A stretch of DNA of 64,000 nucleotides from Apodemus sylvaticus (GCF_947179515.1 NC_067473.1:106717282-106781281), one strand, 5' to 3'; counted from the first letter of the stretch, positions 1-12,478 are shown. Notes: generated by a model not told the origin, from the letters alone. Translations and numbers: made by a program.

Positions 1-1974
1 TAACCAGGGAAGTGAGTTTACACCAAATCAAGTGTCTATAGTTGAACATTCTGCTCCCTACTCTTCCCTACAGCCTGCCACAGAATCAGAGCACCTTGCT
101 CTAGGTTCCTCCTGTGAAGAAACTATGACTTCTATCACATCAACTCTGACTTCTCTCTCCAAACCTCCTATCATAATGTTTATCTTCTGTACTAGGACTT
201 GAAATTTCCACAGGTTTTGACCATGTTTATTGTCTGTTGGTCCATGGCATTAATAACTCTACTAATGAACTCCTTCTCCCAGCAATCCAAGTCACTGTCC
301 CTGTTGGATCAACATGCCAGGGTTTTTATCCATCACGGCAACAAGTTTCAGATATGAAGTTGAATTTCCAATGTTCACCTTGATGAGACTCAGCCCTAGT
401 CTTCCTTGATTCATTCAATACTATTTTTATTAAGTGTGTATCTAAGAATTGGTTGTCATCTCTGTGTTTAGGTAAACTTTCCATTTGTTTATGTGGAAAA
501 CACAGCTCCCACTAGGAAATGGATATGAATTTTCTTCTGAGTTCAAATATGAGTGACCATGGCATGAGAACACAGATTTTTATTTCCTTCAAGTTACATG
601 TTCAACTTGGTAACATTTTCTGGATGCTTTTATAGTAAACAAACAAATAATCATAAATCAAAATACTTTCTAAAGACACTGGTGGGAGATATCAAATTAC
701 AGAATTACAGCAAAGAGAGGAAACTGCAAGTCCCAGATGTTCTCTAGCAACATCCTTAGATTTTAAGGCAGTGAAAGTTAAGTTAATGTATCCCAATGGT
801 CTTGCTTGATAGTTTCAGGGATGTTAGGTCAGACACAGAGGCCAACAATAAATGGCTATTAGGGGGCTGAGGACAGTTCAAGATGAACTATAATTAGGGT
901 CTAGTCCTGTAACATTCCATCCCCTGCGTAGTTACTTAAGTTCTAACGAGCTAATAAGCCTTTAAAGAGTGAGGGATGTTGTTCCCATTCAGGATCCTTC
1001 ATTAACAGAGCCACAGATTTCATTCTTGTATTTCCAGGAACAAAGTCCCCATCTCAGCCCAAACTATGTTAGCTTCACTGTCATAGTTTTAACCTTTTCT
1101 TGCCTCTTTTGGATAAGGCAGCTAATTGAGGGATTGGAGCCCTATTCAGACACACTTAATGACTCCCCAAAGATAACACTGAAACATAGCGAGGTGTGAA
1201 TATTTCTTAATGACTCAGACAAATGTGTCCTATTGTGACTGGGTAATAAAGCATGAAGACAAAAGTTATGGATAACATTGCAAAGGTGGTTGTCATCAGA
1301 TTATGCAAACACTCTAGAGTTTAGACTTATTTTTATAGAGAACTGACAAAAATGTGTCTTTCTTCGTGAAGAGATAATTAGCTAAGAGCCTCAGGTGGAA
1401 TGAGGAGCTCTGGACAGGGAAGTGGACTGATGACACCTGTGGAAGCTTCTGCTAAGCAGATCTGCATGGCAAGCCCACTGATGTCCTCCACTTCTGTGCT
1501 GCAGGAAAACTGACCCAGATAGGGAGTTCTCCATTCCTTAAGTCACTTCATTGACCTCTTCAGAGACTCCAAGACTCTAATGCCATGTGTGCACATTCCC
1601 CAATCCCTAGAAAGACTGTAGACTTTAGTTGTTCTGATTAAATGACAATTCTCCTTCAGGAGATGTCTGTCAGTTTTCTTTTATATCCTTGTTGCTTCAT
1701 TCAATCTTCAAGTAACACTTCCACACTTCATGTATTCTTGTTTCTAAACTGAATTTTGGCTTATGAGTCTATCAAACTGCCTGTACACAAAGTAGCTAGA
1801 ACCTAGCAAGAATGAAAGTCAAAGTGTTGTTCCTTAGCTGGCTGATTGACATCCTGGCCCTGAAAGCACCTAGTGGTTAAGGGATCTCATCCTTTCTGCC
1901 CCTAATTTTTTTGTTTGATATCTGTTCCTGTTTTGTCTTTATGTTGTAACACTACTTTTTATTTTTCAAATTAA
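1..1974. other. Unassigned AT-rich DNA
   Basis: No gene, RNA gene or confidently named repeat is visible here. Open frames are short (the longest is about 76 codons) and resemble no known protein. The stretch at about 820-965 has LTR-like composition, but no paired ends or target duplication could be found. Confidence 0.5.
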
Positions 1975-1995
1975 TATATACAGGTGTATGCATGC

Positions 1996-2051
<56 letters not shown>

Positions 2052-2225
2052 CATGCGTGTGCCTATGAGTACAGACACAGGTGGAGGCCAGAAAAAGGTG
2101 TCAGATTGCTGGGGTTGGAATTACTTATAGTTGTGGATCTCTGGATGGGCATGCTGGAAATGAGCTCTTGTCCTTGGCAAGAACAGTATATGGTCTTTAC
2201 CTCAATCCTTACACTCTAGATTTGT
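1975..2225 (-). mobile_element. Decayed B3-type SINE (antisense) with internal microsatellite
   Basis: A (TA)n(GA)n tract is followed by an antisense B3-like body: 'gtggaggccagaaaaaggtgtcaga', in which a B3 reads 'gaggtcagaagagggcatcaga', then 'ttggaattac' and 'ggtctttacc'. The order and spacing fit an antisense B2/B3 SINE. Divergence is high and the end is blurred, so B3 rather than B2 is inferred. Confidence 0.45.
1996..2049. repeat. (TA)n(GA)n microsatellite
   Basis: About 10 TA units run directly into about 17 GA units, embedded in a SINE relic. Confidence 0.95.
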
Positions 2226-2259
2226 CCTTGCACAGATATGCAATAGCAAATAATACTAG

Positions 2260-2850
2260 GCCAGGCAGTAGTCAAGGTTCTCTAGAATCTTAGAACTTAT
2301 GGGATGTCTCTCTATATTGATAGAATTTTTGTGATGACTTACAGTCTATTGTCGATCTACCACAACAATGCTCAGCTGTGAAAGGGAAGTCCAAGAATCT
2401 AGTAGTTGCTCAGTCCCAAGATGCTAGTTGTTTCAGCTGGTCTTCTGTAGAAGTAGGTTCTAACAAATGTGCTGGCAAGTAAATGCAAGCAGGTAAAGAG
2501 GGGTGAATCTTCCTTCTTCCAATGTCATTTTGTAGGTCTCCAGCAGACATGTGACCCAGATTAAAGATGTGTACCATCACACCTAGGCTGGGGACTTGCT
2601 TTGTCCCAAGACTGACCTTAAACTCAGAGATCTCCTTGCTTCAGTCTCCTAGGATTAAAGGCATGTATTACCTTTCCTGGGCCTAAGCTTAGCATGGCCA
2701 CTATGCCTTAAGATCTCCACGCCAAGATCCATGCCAGAAACTTGTGTCTTCCAGCCTCCAGATCTGAATCACAAGTGTACCCTCCAATTCTGGATTATAG
2801 TTCACATCAGATATAGTCAAGTTGACAACCAGAAATAGCCTTTACAGGCC
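2260..2850. repeat. RMER1-like rodent interspersed repeat
   Basis: The block opens with 'caaggttctctagaatctta' and closes near 'atagtcaagttgacaacc'. These are the landmarks of a medium-frequency murine repeat I recall as RMER1. Between about 2595 and 2690 it contains an antisense B1-like core ('aaactcagagatctcc', 'ggattaaaggcatgta'). It has no coding capacity. The family name is from memory and could be wrong, but its repetitive nature is fairly secure. Confidence 0.5.
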
Positions 2851-3689
2851 AGTAGTTCAGACCATGTTGATCGTGATGTATATGTGTTTACAGCAAGTCC
2901 TGATTCCTGTGAGGTAGAACCTTTAGGTTATTTGAAACTGAAGAGCCAAACCATTTTAGCAGGACTAAAAGATTCTGCTCCTCACATGAGGGAACATGCA
3001 ATCTCATGAAAAGCCTTTCTTTTATAAGGCCATAAAGGATTTTACTTGCAAATTTGTCTGATCTGTTAAAAAAACAAAGTATATTTATGCATATTCGAGA
3101 ATCGACCTCTTCAACAGTAGGACTTTGCCCAAATCCCAGTTGCTTCTCATTTTCATGCGAGCAGGAAGTCCCCCCTGTACTGTGAGAGCTGATTTGAAAG
3201 GAGCTCTGTGTTCCAGAGGTGTCAGGATGAGGCAGGAGCTGCTGCACATCCACACTGATTCAAAGCCCAGACCTCTCTCAGAAACCAGTGCTAGTCAGCA
3301 ACAGCAGCCACAGGACTTTTCAGGATTATTATCTATTCAGACAAACTTTTCATCTGGTCATCATCTATTCTTGGCCTGGCATGCATTTATTGCATGAGAT
3401 ATTTTGCTCTGGGCAAACAAAAATACCTGCTAGATTTAAATAGAACATTAAATTAGTTTCACCTGCTTTCCTCAATGCGACTGGAGTCAAGGAGAAAACA
3501 GAGTGAAACGACAGATCTATTTTCTGCCTTTTGGAAAATGTGCCTGTGTATATACACCACTCTGATTATCCCCTGATGAATTAACCCTCTGGGTTACTAA
3601 GCTGCCTCTTCGTGCAGTCTAGTTCTGGCAGTTTCTACTTCTTGTCCTCAGATAAACTCCTTCCATTAACTGGAAAAGTTACTATGTTT
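2851..3689. other. Unassigned DNA with one chance ORF
   Basis: This stretch contains an open frame of 121 codons on the minus strand (2888-3253). It has no recognisable domain, no splice context and no similarity I know. No repeat is recognised with confidence. Confidence 0.4.
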
Positions 3690-3739
3690 CACATTTTTAT
3701 GTATGTATTTATTTATTTGTTTGTTTATTTATTTATTTA

Positions 3740-3778
<39 letters not shown>

Positions 3779-3905
3779 ATATGTGTTTGTTGAGGTCAGA
3801 CGAACTAGAAGTGTCAGTTTCTTTCTTCTATCACGTAAGTCAAGGAGATCAAATCCAGGTTGTCAGACTTAGCAGCATGTGCCTCTACATACTGAGCCAT
3901 TTGGC
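3690..3905 (-). mobile_element. Antisense tRNA-derived SINE relic (B3/B4 type)
   Basis: A (TTTA)n tract and a (GT)n tract at 3742-3776 precede 'gttgaggtcagacgaactag'. Further on are 'gatcaaatccaggttgtcag' and 'actgagccatttggcc', the antisense of the A and B box region of tRNA-derived rodent SINEs. Heavily mutated, so the subfamily is unresolved. Confidence 0.5.
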
Positions 3906-3916
3906 CAAAGCAAGAG

Positions 3917-3918
<2 letters not shown>

Positions 3919-4012
<94 letters not shown>
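3919..4012. repeat. Compound (GT)n(AG)n microsatellite
   Basis: About 16 GT units at 3919-3950 are followed without a break by about 31 AG units at 3951-4012. Strand-asymmetric purine and pyrimidine tracts of this length are highly mutable and can form non-B DNA. Confidence 0.97.
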
Positions 4013-4015
<3 letters not shown>

Positions 4016-4439
4016 TGCTGATTAAAGCAAGGTACTTAATATATTTTCCTTTCTTGGTTGACAACTGAGAGCCCTCTGTAGTGATTTTGAAATAGACAGT
4101 GCAGTCTTGTTAAAAATGGCCCATGGCCCATTAGACACCTGACCTAATCCTTCCCATCCACATGCAATGTTGTGCAATTGGCCAACTCCTTCCTACAACT
4201 CCCCTCTAGTTTTCTCAGCTTCTGCTAAGTAGTATCATTCATTCCTCTTCTAATGAGATAAGCATTTTAAGTCTGCAAATTCAGTGGGATTTGGCTTTTT
4301 GTTGGGCTTATTACATTTAATACAGTGTCGACTAGATGAATATCTCCAATGACATTAGTGTTTTGTAAAATTGATAGCTTCATAACCGTCCCTTGTATGT
4401 TACAAGAGATTTCTTTAAATGTTGATTGGCACGCAGGTA

Positions 4440-4810
4440 ATTCCATATCTTGACTTTCAATGAATAAGAGCATACATTTACATTTTGAATATATAATTCT
4501 ACTTCCTTTGGAAAAAGGATACTAAATAGTGAGGTTGCTGAATCATATGGCAGTTCTGTTCTTAATATCTTGAGGAGATGCAATGCTTTCTAACATAATG
4601 GATATAGTGGCATATATTCCTACAGAATAGATTTATTTCTCCTTCCCCATACTTCCTTCCTTGCACATTTTACCATTCCATATTTTATAATCAGCATTCT
4701 GACTAGAGTCAGGATTGGATTAGACTTTATCAAAAATGTTCAGTGATATTGAATTTTTCTGTGTACATTTTATATGGAATGTCTCTATTTATGTCTCTTT
4801 ATTCACATTT
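4440..4810 (-). mobile_element. Ancient L1 fragment, antisense
   Basis: 'tagtgaggttgctgaatcat' followed by 'atggcagttctgttcttaat' and 'cttgaggagatgcaat' is the antisense of the late ORF2 region of old mammalian L1s ('tagtgagattgctggatcatatgg' type). Further on, 'cagcattctgactagagtc' matches the antisense 'cagccattctgactgg' landmark. Divergence puts it well before the murine L1 copies in the window. Confidence 0.55.
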
Positions 4811-4819
4811 ATTTTTATT

Positions 4820-5075
4820 TGATTTAGTGTGTTGTACATATGTGCATGGACATGTGTCTATAGGTATGTGTATATGAGTATGTGTTTGTCTGTGTGTTGT
4901 GTATCTATATATGTGTCCATGTTTAGTTCCTGCAAAGACCAGAAGAAGTTGGTAGGTTCCATGCATAAGGAATTACGGGTGATTATCAGCTACTCAGTCT
5001 GGGTGTTGGAAATTAAACCTGGGTCCTTTGGAAGAGCAGAACAGGCTCTTAAATACTGAGTTAGCATTCAGGGCC
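4820..5075 (-). mobile_element. Antisense B3-type SINE relic
   Basis: A GT-rich lead is followed by 'ttcctgcaaagaccagaaga', 'ttggaaattaaacctggg', 'tcctttggaagagcaga' and 'ctgagttagcattcagggcc'. This is the antisense order of a B3/B2 SINE ending in its A box. The copy is diverged. Confidence 0.5.
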
Positions 5076-8000
5076 ATCTTTGTGTCTTGTATTTGGATAA
5101 ATGTCTTCTCATGAATTTTGGGCATTTTAATTACAGTAAACATTGTTAATTTTGAGCTATATATTTTTCTTTTTGGTTTTTTCATTTTGTCATTTAACCA
5201 TTTGAAAATATGCTATAAATGCAGGTTTTATGGAATGTTTTGAACATAAACTTCACTTAGCACACTACTTAACATACCTGATTTCCACTGTTATTGGCAT
5301 TATAAATAGCAGTACTACATTATTACTTCTGACCTTCATGGCATTTTAAAAATGGAGACAAGTAGATATTGAGAAAGAAAACAAAATATTTTCTTTAAAG
5401 GGGAGCTACGAAATGTGAAGAAATATAACTGGGCATACTTCAGAAGTAGATCCAAGGAAATATAGAAGCTCAGGAAATTCCTAAGAAGCAGAATTTAAAA
5501 CTTAATTGACATATGATTGATCAAGCAATTCATTTCTCTTAGAAAATATAACCAAGTGGTTTGGCAAAATGACAGGAGAATATTAGTTTGATATTAAATG
5601 AGGGAGAAAAGCAGGAACTTCATAGAAAGCTATAATCCCTGCTGCAGAGAATGAGAAATACAACATGCAGAAGAAGAAAAGAATCCCAGATAGGAATACT
5701 TTGACTTTACCAAAGAACAAGAACAGAAGGGTATTTTCCTCCAGAGAAGTCATAAACTCAGACTTGGCCCTATCTGGTAAATGTACAATCAGCTTTTACC
5801 AAACTGAGTAATTACATAAAGAAAGAAATAAGCAACTAAGACAAATTTGTGAGATCCATTTAGTTGAAAAAACTTAGGACTGTCAAAGAAGAAATACCCA
5901 ATATGAGCTCCACTTACAAAATTAAGAACCCATGAGCAATAAAAATCACCATTAATGAGTACACAGACAATTTCAGTAAGAATATATCCAAGAAAAAAAC
6001 AGACAATATTATTATGTGTAAAATAAAAATAATTAGATATACAATTATTAAAACAATAAAAGACCAAAGTAAATGTGGACAAAAACTATTGATAAATAGG
6101 TAAAGCCATGTGTGTTCACCAAACACCTAACAATATTGGTTAAAATAAAAAGTGAACTCATTGAAATTATGAGATATAATTTGAACCTTCAAATAATGTA
6201 TCACCACAGCTGAAAGTAATTTGAGTAAATGAGTAAAATACCAGTAAGGAGGAAAAGGAGTCTAAAGAAGCAAAGAAAAGGAGATATAGGAGGAAGAGAG
6301 AAAATGGAGGGAGCAAAGAAAGGGATTTGTAGTATTAGTAGCAGTAGTAATAGTAGTAGTAACAGACATTCCACTAGTGCATTATCAGTCACTGATATAG
6401 TTCTGGGTCATGATGGGATTACAAATTGCTGCTTTTTTACAAATTATGTCCTAATGGCCCTTGCCTTGCTTTACAGGTTTCCTATGGAAAGTTACTGCAC
6501 TAGAGACTAAGCCTGATGGGAAATAAACATTTTTCATCTTTCTGAGCACGGACTTCTTTCCGTGATGAATAAGAATCTTTCATATTATTTTTAATTTTAC
6601 TTGTTTTGTGAAGGAGAATAATCTTTATGCTCAAATTTCCCCACATTAAACTATATACACTACCCTCAGGATATAACTAATCTTATCCCAGCCTCTGCCT
6701 GGGAACTCTTAATTCCCCCTCTGCTGATACAACATTTATGTATTCATCAACAAGTATGTACCTATATCTTTTTATTTCTCCATATTTACATTTATATATT
6801 AGTATTAGTTTTGTACAGTAACTAGAGTCATTAATTTACCTTTAGGGTAAATCCGGCCATATATATTTGGGGAAATTAAGTGCAGAAGGTTTTGAGTGTT
6901 CTGAATCTGAGTATATCTTCATTGTAATCACTATAGCTATGTGGCATGCTTTAAAATATTCTATCATCCAAACACTATCAGTGGATGAACACATAACATC
7001 TTCCCTTTCCCATGGGATGGCTGGCAAAGGCAGGGCTTGTGATAGGAGTTTGTTTGGCACATATTTATGACATCACAATTTGGGCTCATTGTACCTAATT
7101 TGAGATACCTTTAATGTGTATGAGATTATAGGGTAGACTTCTGTTATATAGCTGAGTTTATGGGAAATTATATGAAAATTCTTACTTTTCTTAGTTCTGT
7201 TCTCTTTTTAGAGACAGAGAAAAAAATCTACATTACATTTTCTGTTCTTTATTTCTGTTCTTAAAACTCTTTTAAGCAAACTTGGCTTTTGAAGACTTTA
7301 TTGTTTCTGTCACTATACTATCTATGCACAGTTTGTCTTGCATTTCAATCGCTTCTCTTTTTTTCCCAGCTTCTCTCTAAGCTGTCATTCCTGTGTTGAA
7401 CACTGAATAACTCATGGCTCTATAAAAACACTGGGTGCCTATGAAAACAATGTTCAGAGTGCCTGAGTGGACACTCAAGATTCTTGAGATGCAGCGTGGA
7501 CGCCACTTGCCAGCTTTGTCTTTCAGCATCATGCCAGTCCTGGGTTCTGACTGCCAGTCTTCATGTTGTTTTTTGTAGTTTTGCCCACAAGTGCATCAGA
7601 ATGTCTGTCACAGTTAGAAACCATATTAATGTTTCCAGGAGAACTGTGAGAAAATCTCTATTTACCCCAGATAGGACACCCCAGATAGGACAGAGTAATG
7701 ACTCTACTAGCTTCCAATTTTATGAACAAAGTAGTTTATGGGCTTCACTACAGTACTGAGGTCACTTACGGGAACATGGAAGATACTTAAGTAACTGCAC
7801 CATCACAAAGTCCCACCCCATTATAGATAATAGTTAACTCTCTGTTCCTTACATAGTGAAGTGGCCTTTTTAACCCTATACTATTTCTCTCTTTAGTTAG
7901 TTGCTGTGATTACTAACCCAAAATGATTTCTAGTCCAAGGTGATAATGAGCAGAGGATCATATTATGTCAGAAGAACATACCATTATACAAGAGAAAACA

Positions 8001-8644
8001 AGCATTACCCTTTTATGGAGTAAGAAATTCAGGACTTATAAACTTTAGAGATAAAACCCACAGAGGCATGTTGTGAATGCATGATGACACAAACATAGAT
8101 GGAGACATTTGTGATTTTAATAATGTCAGGATTTATTGAATAACAATAATTTACCAAGCTATAGTGACTCTAATGGCAGTAATTTGTCAGATAATCCCAA
8201 CTACTTTAGCAATCTGATTGAAGCAAACATAGGTTTTTAAAAACTTTTTAATCTTGCTAAAATCATCTCATGTCATGCAGCACACAGTAAATCTATACAC
8301 ATGTATATGAAGATACATGATTTCCAGAATGAATACAAATTAAGGAGGCTACAGCAGAGCTCAAGAGGTTTTGAGAGTGGGTAGACAGAACTGTAAATGA
8401 AATCTCTGTTGATAAGCTCACACGTCATCCAGCCTCAGGGAAGTTGCTCCTTTCAGGCCACTGGAGAGTCCAGAGTTGAGCATGAAGATTAACACAGCTG
8501 TGGGATGAAAGGACAGGACTGGTCTAGAGAAGCAGACCCAGGTCTTAACCAATGAGCCAATAGACCAGAGCATGGCAGACAACCGGCCTTGCAGTCCCAG
8601 AGATGATAGAAACATCTCTAATTGTTGATATTTCAAATACACAT

Positions 8645-8646
<2 letters not shown>
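5076..8646. other. Unassigned AT-rich DNA
   Basis: About 3.6 kb without a recognised gene. Purine-biased, A-rich DNA at about 5340-6330 could be very old LINE sense strand, but I could not anchor it. A short (AGT)n-like tract lies near 6330-6362. A 14-bp motif, 'ccccagataggaca', is tandemly doubled at about 7667-7694. Frames of up to 97 codons resemble no known protein. Confidence 0.45.

Positions 8647-8679
<33 letters not shown>
8647..8679. repeat. (CA)n microsatellite
   Basis: About 16 CA units in unique-looking flanks. Confidence 0.95.
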
Positions 8680-8683
<4 letters not shown>

Positions 8684-9560
8684 AAATTTCAAATGACAGG
8701 TGTCAAATATAAGATCATTGCCCTCACAGCTCTAGGTGTTCACCATTTTATAAAGTCCAGGTAAGGGAGTCATAACCTTTACCTAGACTGATATGTCCAA
8801 TATGTTTTGGGACCTGATTTCCCTGATATGATTTTAACATGCTCATGTGAGCTCACTGTGTCAATTCACCCTGATACATCGACAAGGCAACCTCCTTTCC
8901 GCTCCTAGAAATAAGTTATCAGTCTGTATAAAATAGACGGTAACAGATGGAGGTAGTTTGCAGTTTTTCTACGCCTTTCATATGGAGTCAAATGCTGCTT
9001 GTAAATTTGATTCTCTAAGGACAATGCCCAGTCGAAGAAAACACTAAACAACATGGAGGATGTTAGGGGAAGGCATAGCCTTTTCATCATTGGGCCAAAT
9101 GTTGTGTTAGATGGACCTGCACCCTTTTTCAACCTGTTACCCTGTTGTTGCAGAGGCTCAGCAAGGTCTGCTCCCACAGTCCTTTATTACCTTCAGCAAA
9201 CCTATATTTTCTCTGAGCCTTCTGTGCAGTGTTCATTTCCTGTGAGGTAAGTAACAAAGTGTTCTCTGTGTTCCTAGATTAACAGCAAGGTTTCCCACAG
9301 TTAATAGCCGAGCTCACAGGGCCTCACCTTTATACCGAGGCTCCTGTTCTGCTGTCAAATTGCTTCCATAGGAGAGATGAAACACTTGGTTTCTAACACC
9401 CACGAAAAGAATCAAATGGCCTCCCCACACACAAGAGTTCACCTTTCATCATTCAGAAGTTCTTTATATGTATAAAAAGAACACTTAGTATTCCTTCTTG
9501 AAAGATTCATATTTGGCTTTAATCCACTCTATGGAGTCCTCTCCATGAAGAATGAATAAA
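8680..9560. other. Unassigned DNA
   Basis: No gene or repeat is recognised. Overlapping frames of 65 to 90 codons exist on both strands at 8905-9250. Neither matches a protein family known to me, and the overlap argues that they occur by chance. Confidence 0.4.
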
Positions 9561-9675
9561 ATATTTGTTCTATATTGAATGATGATACAGCTATTCTGGT
9601 AGCTATTCAAAAACAAAAAAATGGTTATTTTTAGAATATGTGCTTTCTATATAGATATAGATATAGATATAGATA
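9561..9675 (+). repeat. Copy 1 of a 115-bp dispersed direct repeat
   Basis: This segment reappears at 50604-50718 with two substitutions (g/a at 9577; c/g at 9643) and no gap. It begins 'atatttgttctatatt', contains 'cagctattctggtagctatt' and 'caaaaacaaaaaaatgg', and runs into a TAGATA-type array. The sequence belongs to no SINE or LINE that I recognise. Confidence 0.95.
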
Positions 9676-9729
9676 TAGATATAGATATAGATATAGATAT
9701 AGATATAGATATAGATATAGATATAGATA
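9649..9729. repeat. (ATAGAT)n hexanucleotide array
   Basis: About 13 uninterrupted hexamers. The array starts inside the 115-bp dispersed repeat. In frame it encodes alternating Ile-Asp, which creates a spurious open frame. Confidence 0.97.
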
Positions 9730-10506
9730 ATAGAAGATGCCAGAAATATTTAAATGTAGTCTTCTTAAAAAAATTTTTCTGGTTACTGAACAGATACCTG
9801 GTATTTATGAATATGTATTTCTACTTATGTATCCATGTTTTGGCATCCTGCTTTCTACTTCAACCAGTGTATAACAGAGAATTTATAGATATCGGTGTAT
9901 GTGTTCATTTTCTAGTCACTTATTCTTAATTTTTTGGCCTCTTCCCCATTTAAGTTTTAAAGAGTTTTCCAACTTAACATCTCAGGAAAGAGAACACAAA
10001 ATTAAACAGAAGGAACAAAATTAATTAATTCTTCACTCTCCAAGTTTCTAAATAGATCTTTGATACTCACTAAGATGGAAAGTTTCTAAATTAAAAGTAT
10101 GCATAGTTTTGTGTGTTTGAAGAGTCAAATATATGATGTAAAGATTTAGCCTTAAAGTCATTTTGAGAAGTATAGAGCAAGAGCGGGTCCATATTGTTGA
10201 AAGGCAATCCTGTGGGATCGAGGCATATGACAAGATACAAGAGTCTGTGAAGTTGCTGTATACTAATATCACCCAGCCAGGAATGTCTGTAAAAGATGAA
10301 CCATGTGATGGGTAGAAGGGACCATAAAAATCTTCTAAAGCATAAACTCAGCAGTTGGTAACTAGTTTGGAGCAATCTCTCTCATTCCACCATTGTTTGG
10401 GAAGAGGGAAAATAAATTTCCCTGAAGCAAAGGGCTTCTAATTCAGAGTAAAATCTCTATCAGCAACATCTTTATAGATTCACTTGCATCCAATGTTTAA
10501 GTTAAA
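9730..10506. other. Unassigned AT-rich DNA
   Basis: No feature is recognised between the hexanucleotide array and the ORR1 element. Open frames are short and overlapping. Confidence 0.45.
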
Positions 10507-10511
10507 CAATT

Positions 10512-10910
10512 TGTACTGGCTATTTTTGTGTGTCAACTTGACACAGGCTGGAGTTATCACAGAGAAAGGAGCTTCAGTTGGGGAAGTTCCTCCATGAGAT
10601 CCAGCTGTGGGGCATTTTCTCAATTAGTGATCAACGGGGGAGGGCCCCTTGTGGGTGGTACTACCTTTGGGCTGATGCTCTTGGGTTCTATAAGAGAGCA
10701 AGCTGAGCAAGGCAGGGGAAGCAAGCCAGTAAGAAACATCCCTCCATGCCCTCTGCATCAGCTCCTGCTTCCTGACCTGCTTGAGTTCTAGTCCTGACTT
10801 CCTTTAGTGATGAACTGCAATGTGGAAGTGTAAGCTCAATAAACCCTTTCCTCCCCAACTTGCTTCTTAGTCATGGTGTTTGTGCAGGAATAGAAACCCT
10901 GACTAAGACA
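10512..10910 (+). repeat. ORR1 5' LTR
   Basis: Starts 'tgtactggctatttttgtg' and ends 'aaccctgactaagaca'. It contains 'gggttctataagagagc', a TATA-like promoter element of ORR1 LTRs (10684-10700), and the poly(A) signal 'caataaaccc' near 10840. Confidence 0.92.
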
Positions 10911-12080
10911 AATTGGTACCAGTGTAGTGGGGTATTCCTGTGACAATCTGACCATGTTTTGGGGAGGACTGAGGAAGGACTTTGGAACTTTGAGCTAGAA
11001 AAGCCATTAGAATATTAAGAGCTCAGTGGAAAGTTCTGTAGAAGCTTGGAAGAAAATGTTAAGAACAGTGCAAAAGATGGAGGCCTGGCTTCTGAAATTT
11101 CAGAGGGAAGATTAAAGACGCTTACAGTGGCCATGTTTTGATTGTGAAGATTCTGTGGTTTTGGTTAGCTGGGGCTGAAGAATCAGCTGTGAGTAACAAG
11201 ACACCAGAACCACTAAAGCAAACCTTTGTGTTACTGGGGCTATTGATGCTGGTTAGCTGGAGCTAAGAAATTAGCGGTGATTAAGAAGAGACCAGCATCA
11301 CTGAGACGAAATCATCTTGGAAGTGTTTTCTGAGAGCACAGAAAGTGTGTTCCAGAGATAGCCACAGTTGTATTTTGTCCTGTGGCTGGACTTGGTACTG
11401 TGTAAGAGTCACCCAGATGGTACTGGTTTTGAAGGCATGAAGGGGTCATGAAGAGCAGCTGAGGCTCTTGGCACAGTGAGAGGCCACGGAAGGCCATTGG
11501 TGAAGATGCAGCCTCAGTTGCAATTGATGGCCCAGGACTTGAAGGGGTCATGCATAGGAGCAGAGGCTTGTCGCCATGAAGAGAGCCTATGAGAGGCTCT
11601 TAGTGAAGCCTAATTACAGTGGAAGATAGCAGTGTTTTGGAGATGCCAGTACCATGTGATGGCCACCAAGAACAGCAGCAGCAGTGGAGTACAGGCAGCT
11701 GGATCCTAGAAGACAAGCTGTGTGCTACAAATGGCAGAGCTGGAGAAGTGACCCAAGCCCTTGGAAGAGCCCAGAAGATTGTGAGTTGGATCCCAGACAT
11801 TGAACCATTAGAGTTTGAGTTTTGCTTTTGGTTGTGACTGTGCCCTGATATGTTTCCTCTTGAAGGAAGAAAGTATTTTAGTGGATCCCACAGTTAAGAG
11901 AATTTTCATTTTTAAAAGACTCTGAATTTTAAAGATATTGGACATTTTAAGGTGATTGAACTTTTAATATGTAAAGACTGTGGGACTTTTAAAGTAATTT
12001 AGATCTTGGGGATGAATAAGAAAGTAAGGGTTGGGGCTTAATAGTGATGTGTTTGTGTGTCAAGTTGACAAGGGGTCAAT
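10911..12080 (+). mobile_element. ORR1 internal region (non-coding)
   Basis: About 1.17 kb between the LTRs. The sequence contains repeated motifs such as 'ggttagctggggctgaag' (11164) and 'ggttagctggagctaagaa' (11251), an internal duplication of roughly 90 bp. No retroviral protein is encoded, as is normal for ORR1/MaLR. It ends 'gacaaggggtcaat', the purine-rich priming side of the 3' LTR. Confidence 0.85.
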
Positions 12081-12478
12081 TGTACGGGCTATTTTTGTGT
12101 GTCAACTTGACACAGGCTGGAGTTATCACAGAAAAAGGAGCTTCATTTGGGGAAGTGCCTCCATGAGATCTAGCTGTGGGGCATTTTCTCAATAAGTGAT
12201 CAAGTGGGGAGGGCCACTTGTAGGTGGTACTACCTTTGGGCTGGTGCTCTTGGGTTCTATAAGAGAGCAAGCTGAGCAGGGTAGGGGAAGCAAGCCAGTA
12301 AGAAACATCCCTCCATGGCCTCGGCATCAGCTCCTGCTTCTTGACCTGCTTGAGTTCCAGTCCTGACTTCCTTTAGTGATGAACTGCAACCTGGAAGTGT
12401 AAGCTCAATAAACCCTTTCCTCCCCAACTTGCTTCTTCGTCATGATGCTGTGCAAGAATAGAAACGCTGTCTAAGACA
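12081..12478 (+). repeat. ORR1 3' LTR
   Basis: Starts 'tgtacgggctatttttgtg' and ends 'ctgtctaagaca'. It differs from the 5' LTR at about 25 positions, including a one-base gap near 12448. The promoter-like 'ttctataagagagc' and the 'caataaaccc' poly(A) signal are retained. Confidence 0.92.

Larger units (their letters stand above)
10512..12478 (+). mobile_element. Complete ORR1 (MaLR) retroelement with two LTRs
   Basis: ORR1 elements are non-autonomous rodent relatives of ERV-L that rely on other elements for reverse transcription. Two direct LTRs of 399 and 398 bp begin TGTAC and end AAGACA. They flank about 1.17 kb of non-coding internal DNA, and the unit is bounded by a perfect 5-bp duplication, CAATT, at 10507-10511 and 12479-12483. 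The internal part starts 'aattggtaccag', the usual primer-binding-site side of ORR1. It has no gag, pol or env frame. A hand comparison of the LTRs shows roughly 25 differences, so the insertion is old but still structurally intact. This is the best-defined LTR element in the window. Confidence 0.93.

Noticed and set aside
2888..3253. 121-codon open frame on the minus strand
   Set aside because: No similarity known to me, no splice signals or codon bias evident, and a 90-codon frame overlaps on the opposite strand.
6229..6510. 93-codon basic/Ser-rich frame
   Set aside because: It spans an A-rich stretch and an (AGT)n tract. No domain, and an antisense Leu-rich frame covers the same bases.
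8905..9250. Possible processed pseudogene in overlapping 90- and 65-codon frames
   Set aside because: I could not match either frame to a protein, and there is no A tail or flanking duplication.
9649..9729. Regular short repeats as a CRISPR-like array
   Set aside because: Units are contiguous hexamers with no spacers, in a mammalian genome.
9621..9929. 102-codon frame with an Ile-Asp repeat
   Set aside because: It is a translation of the ATAGAT hexanucleotide array.
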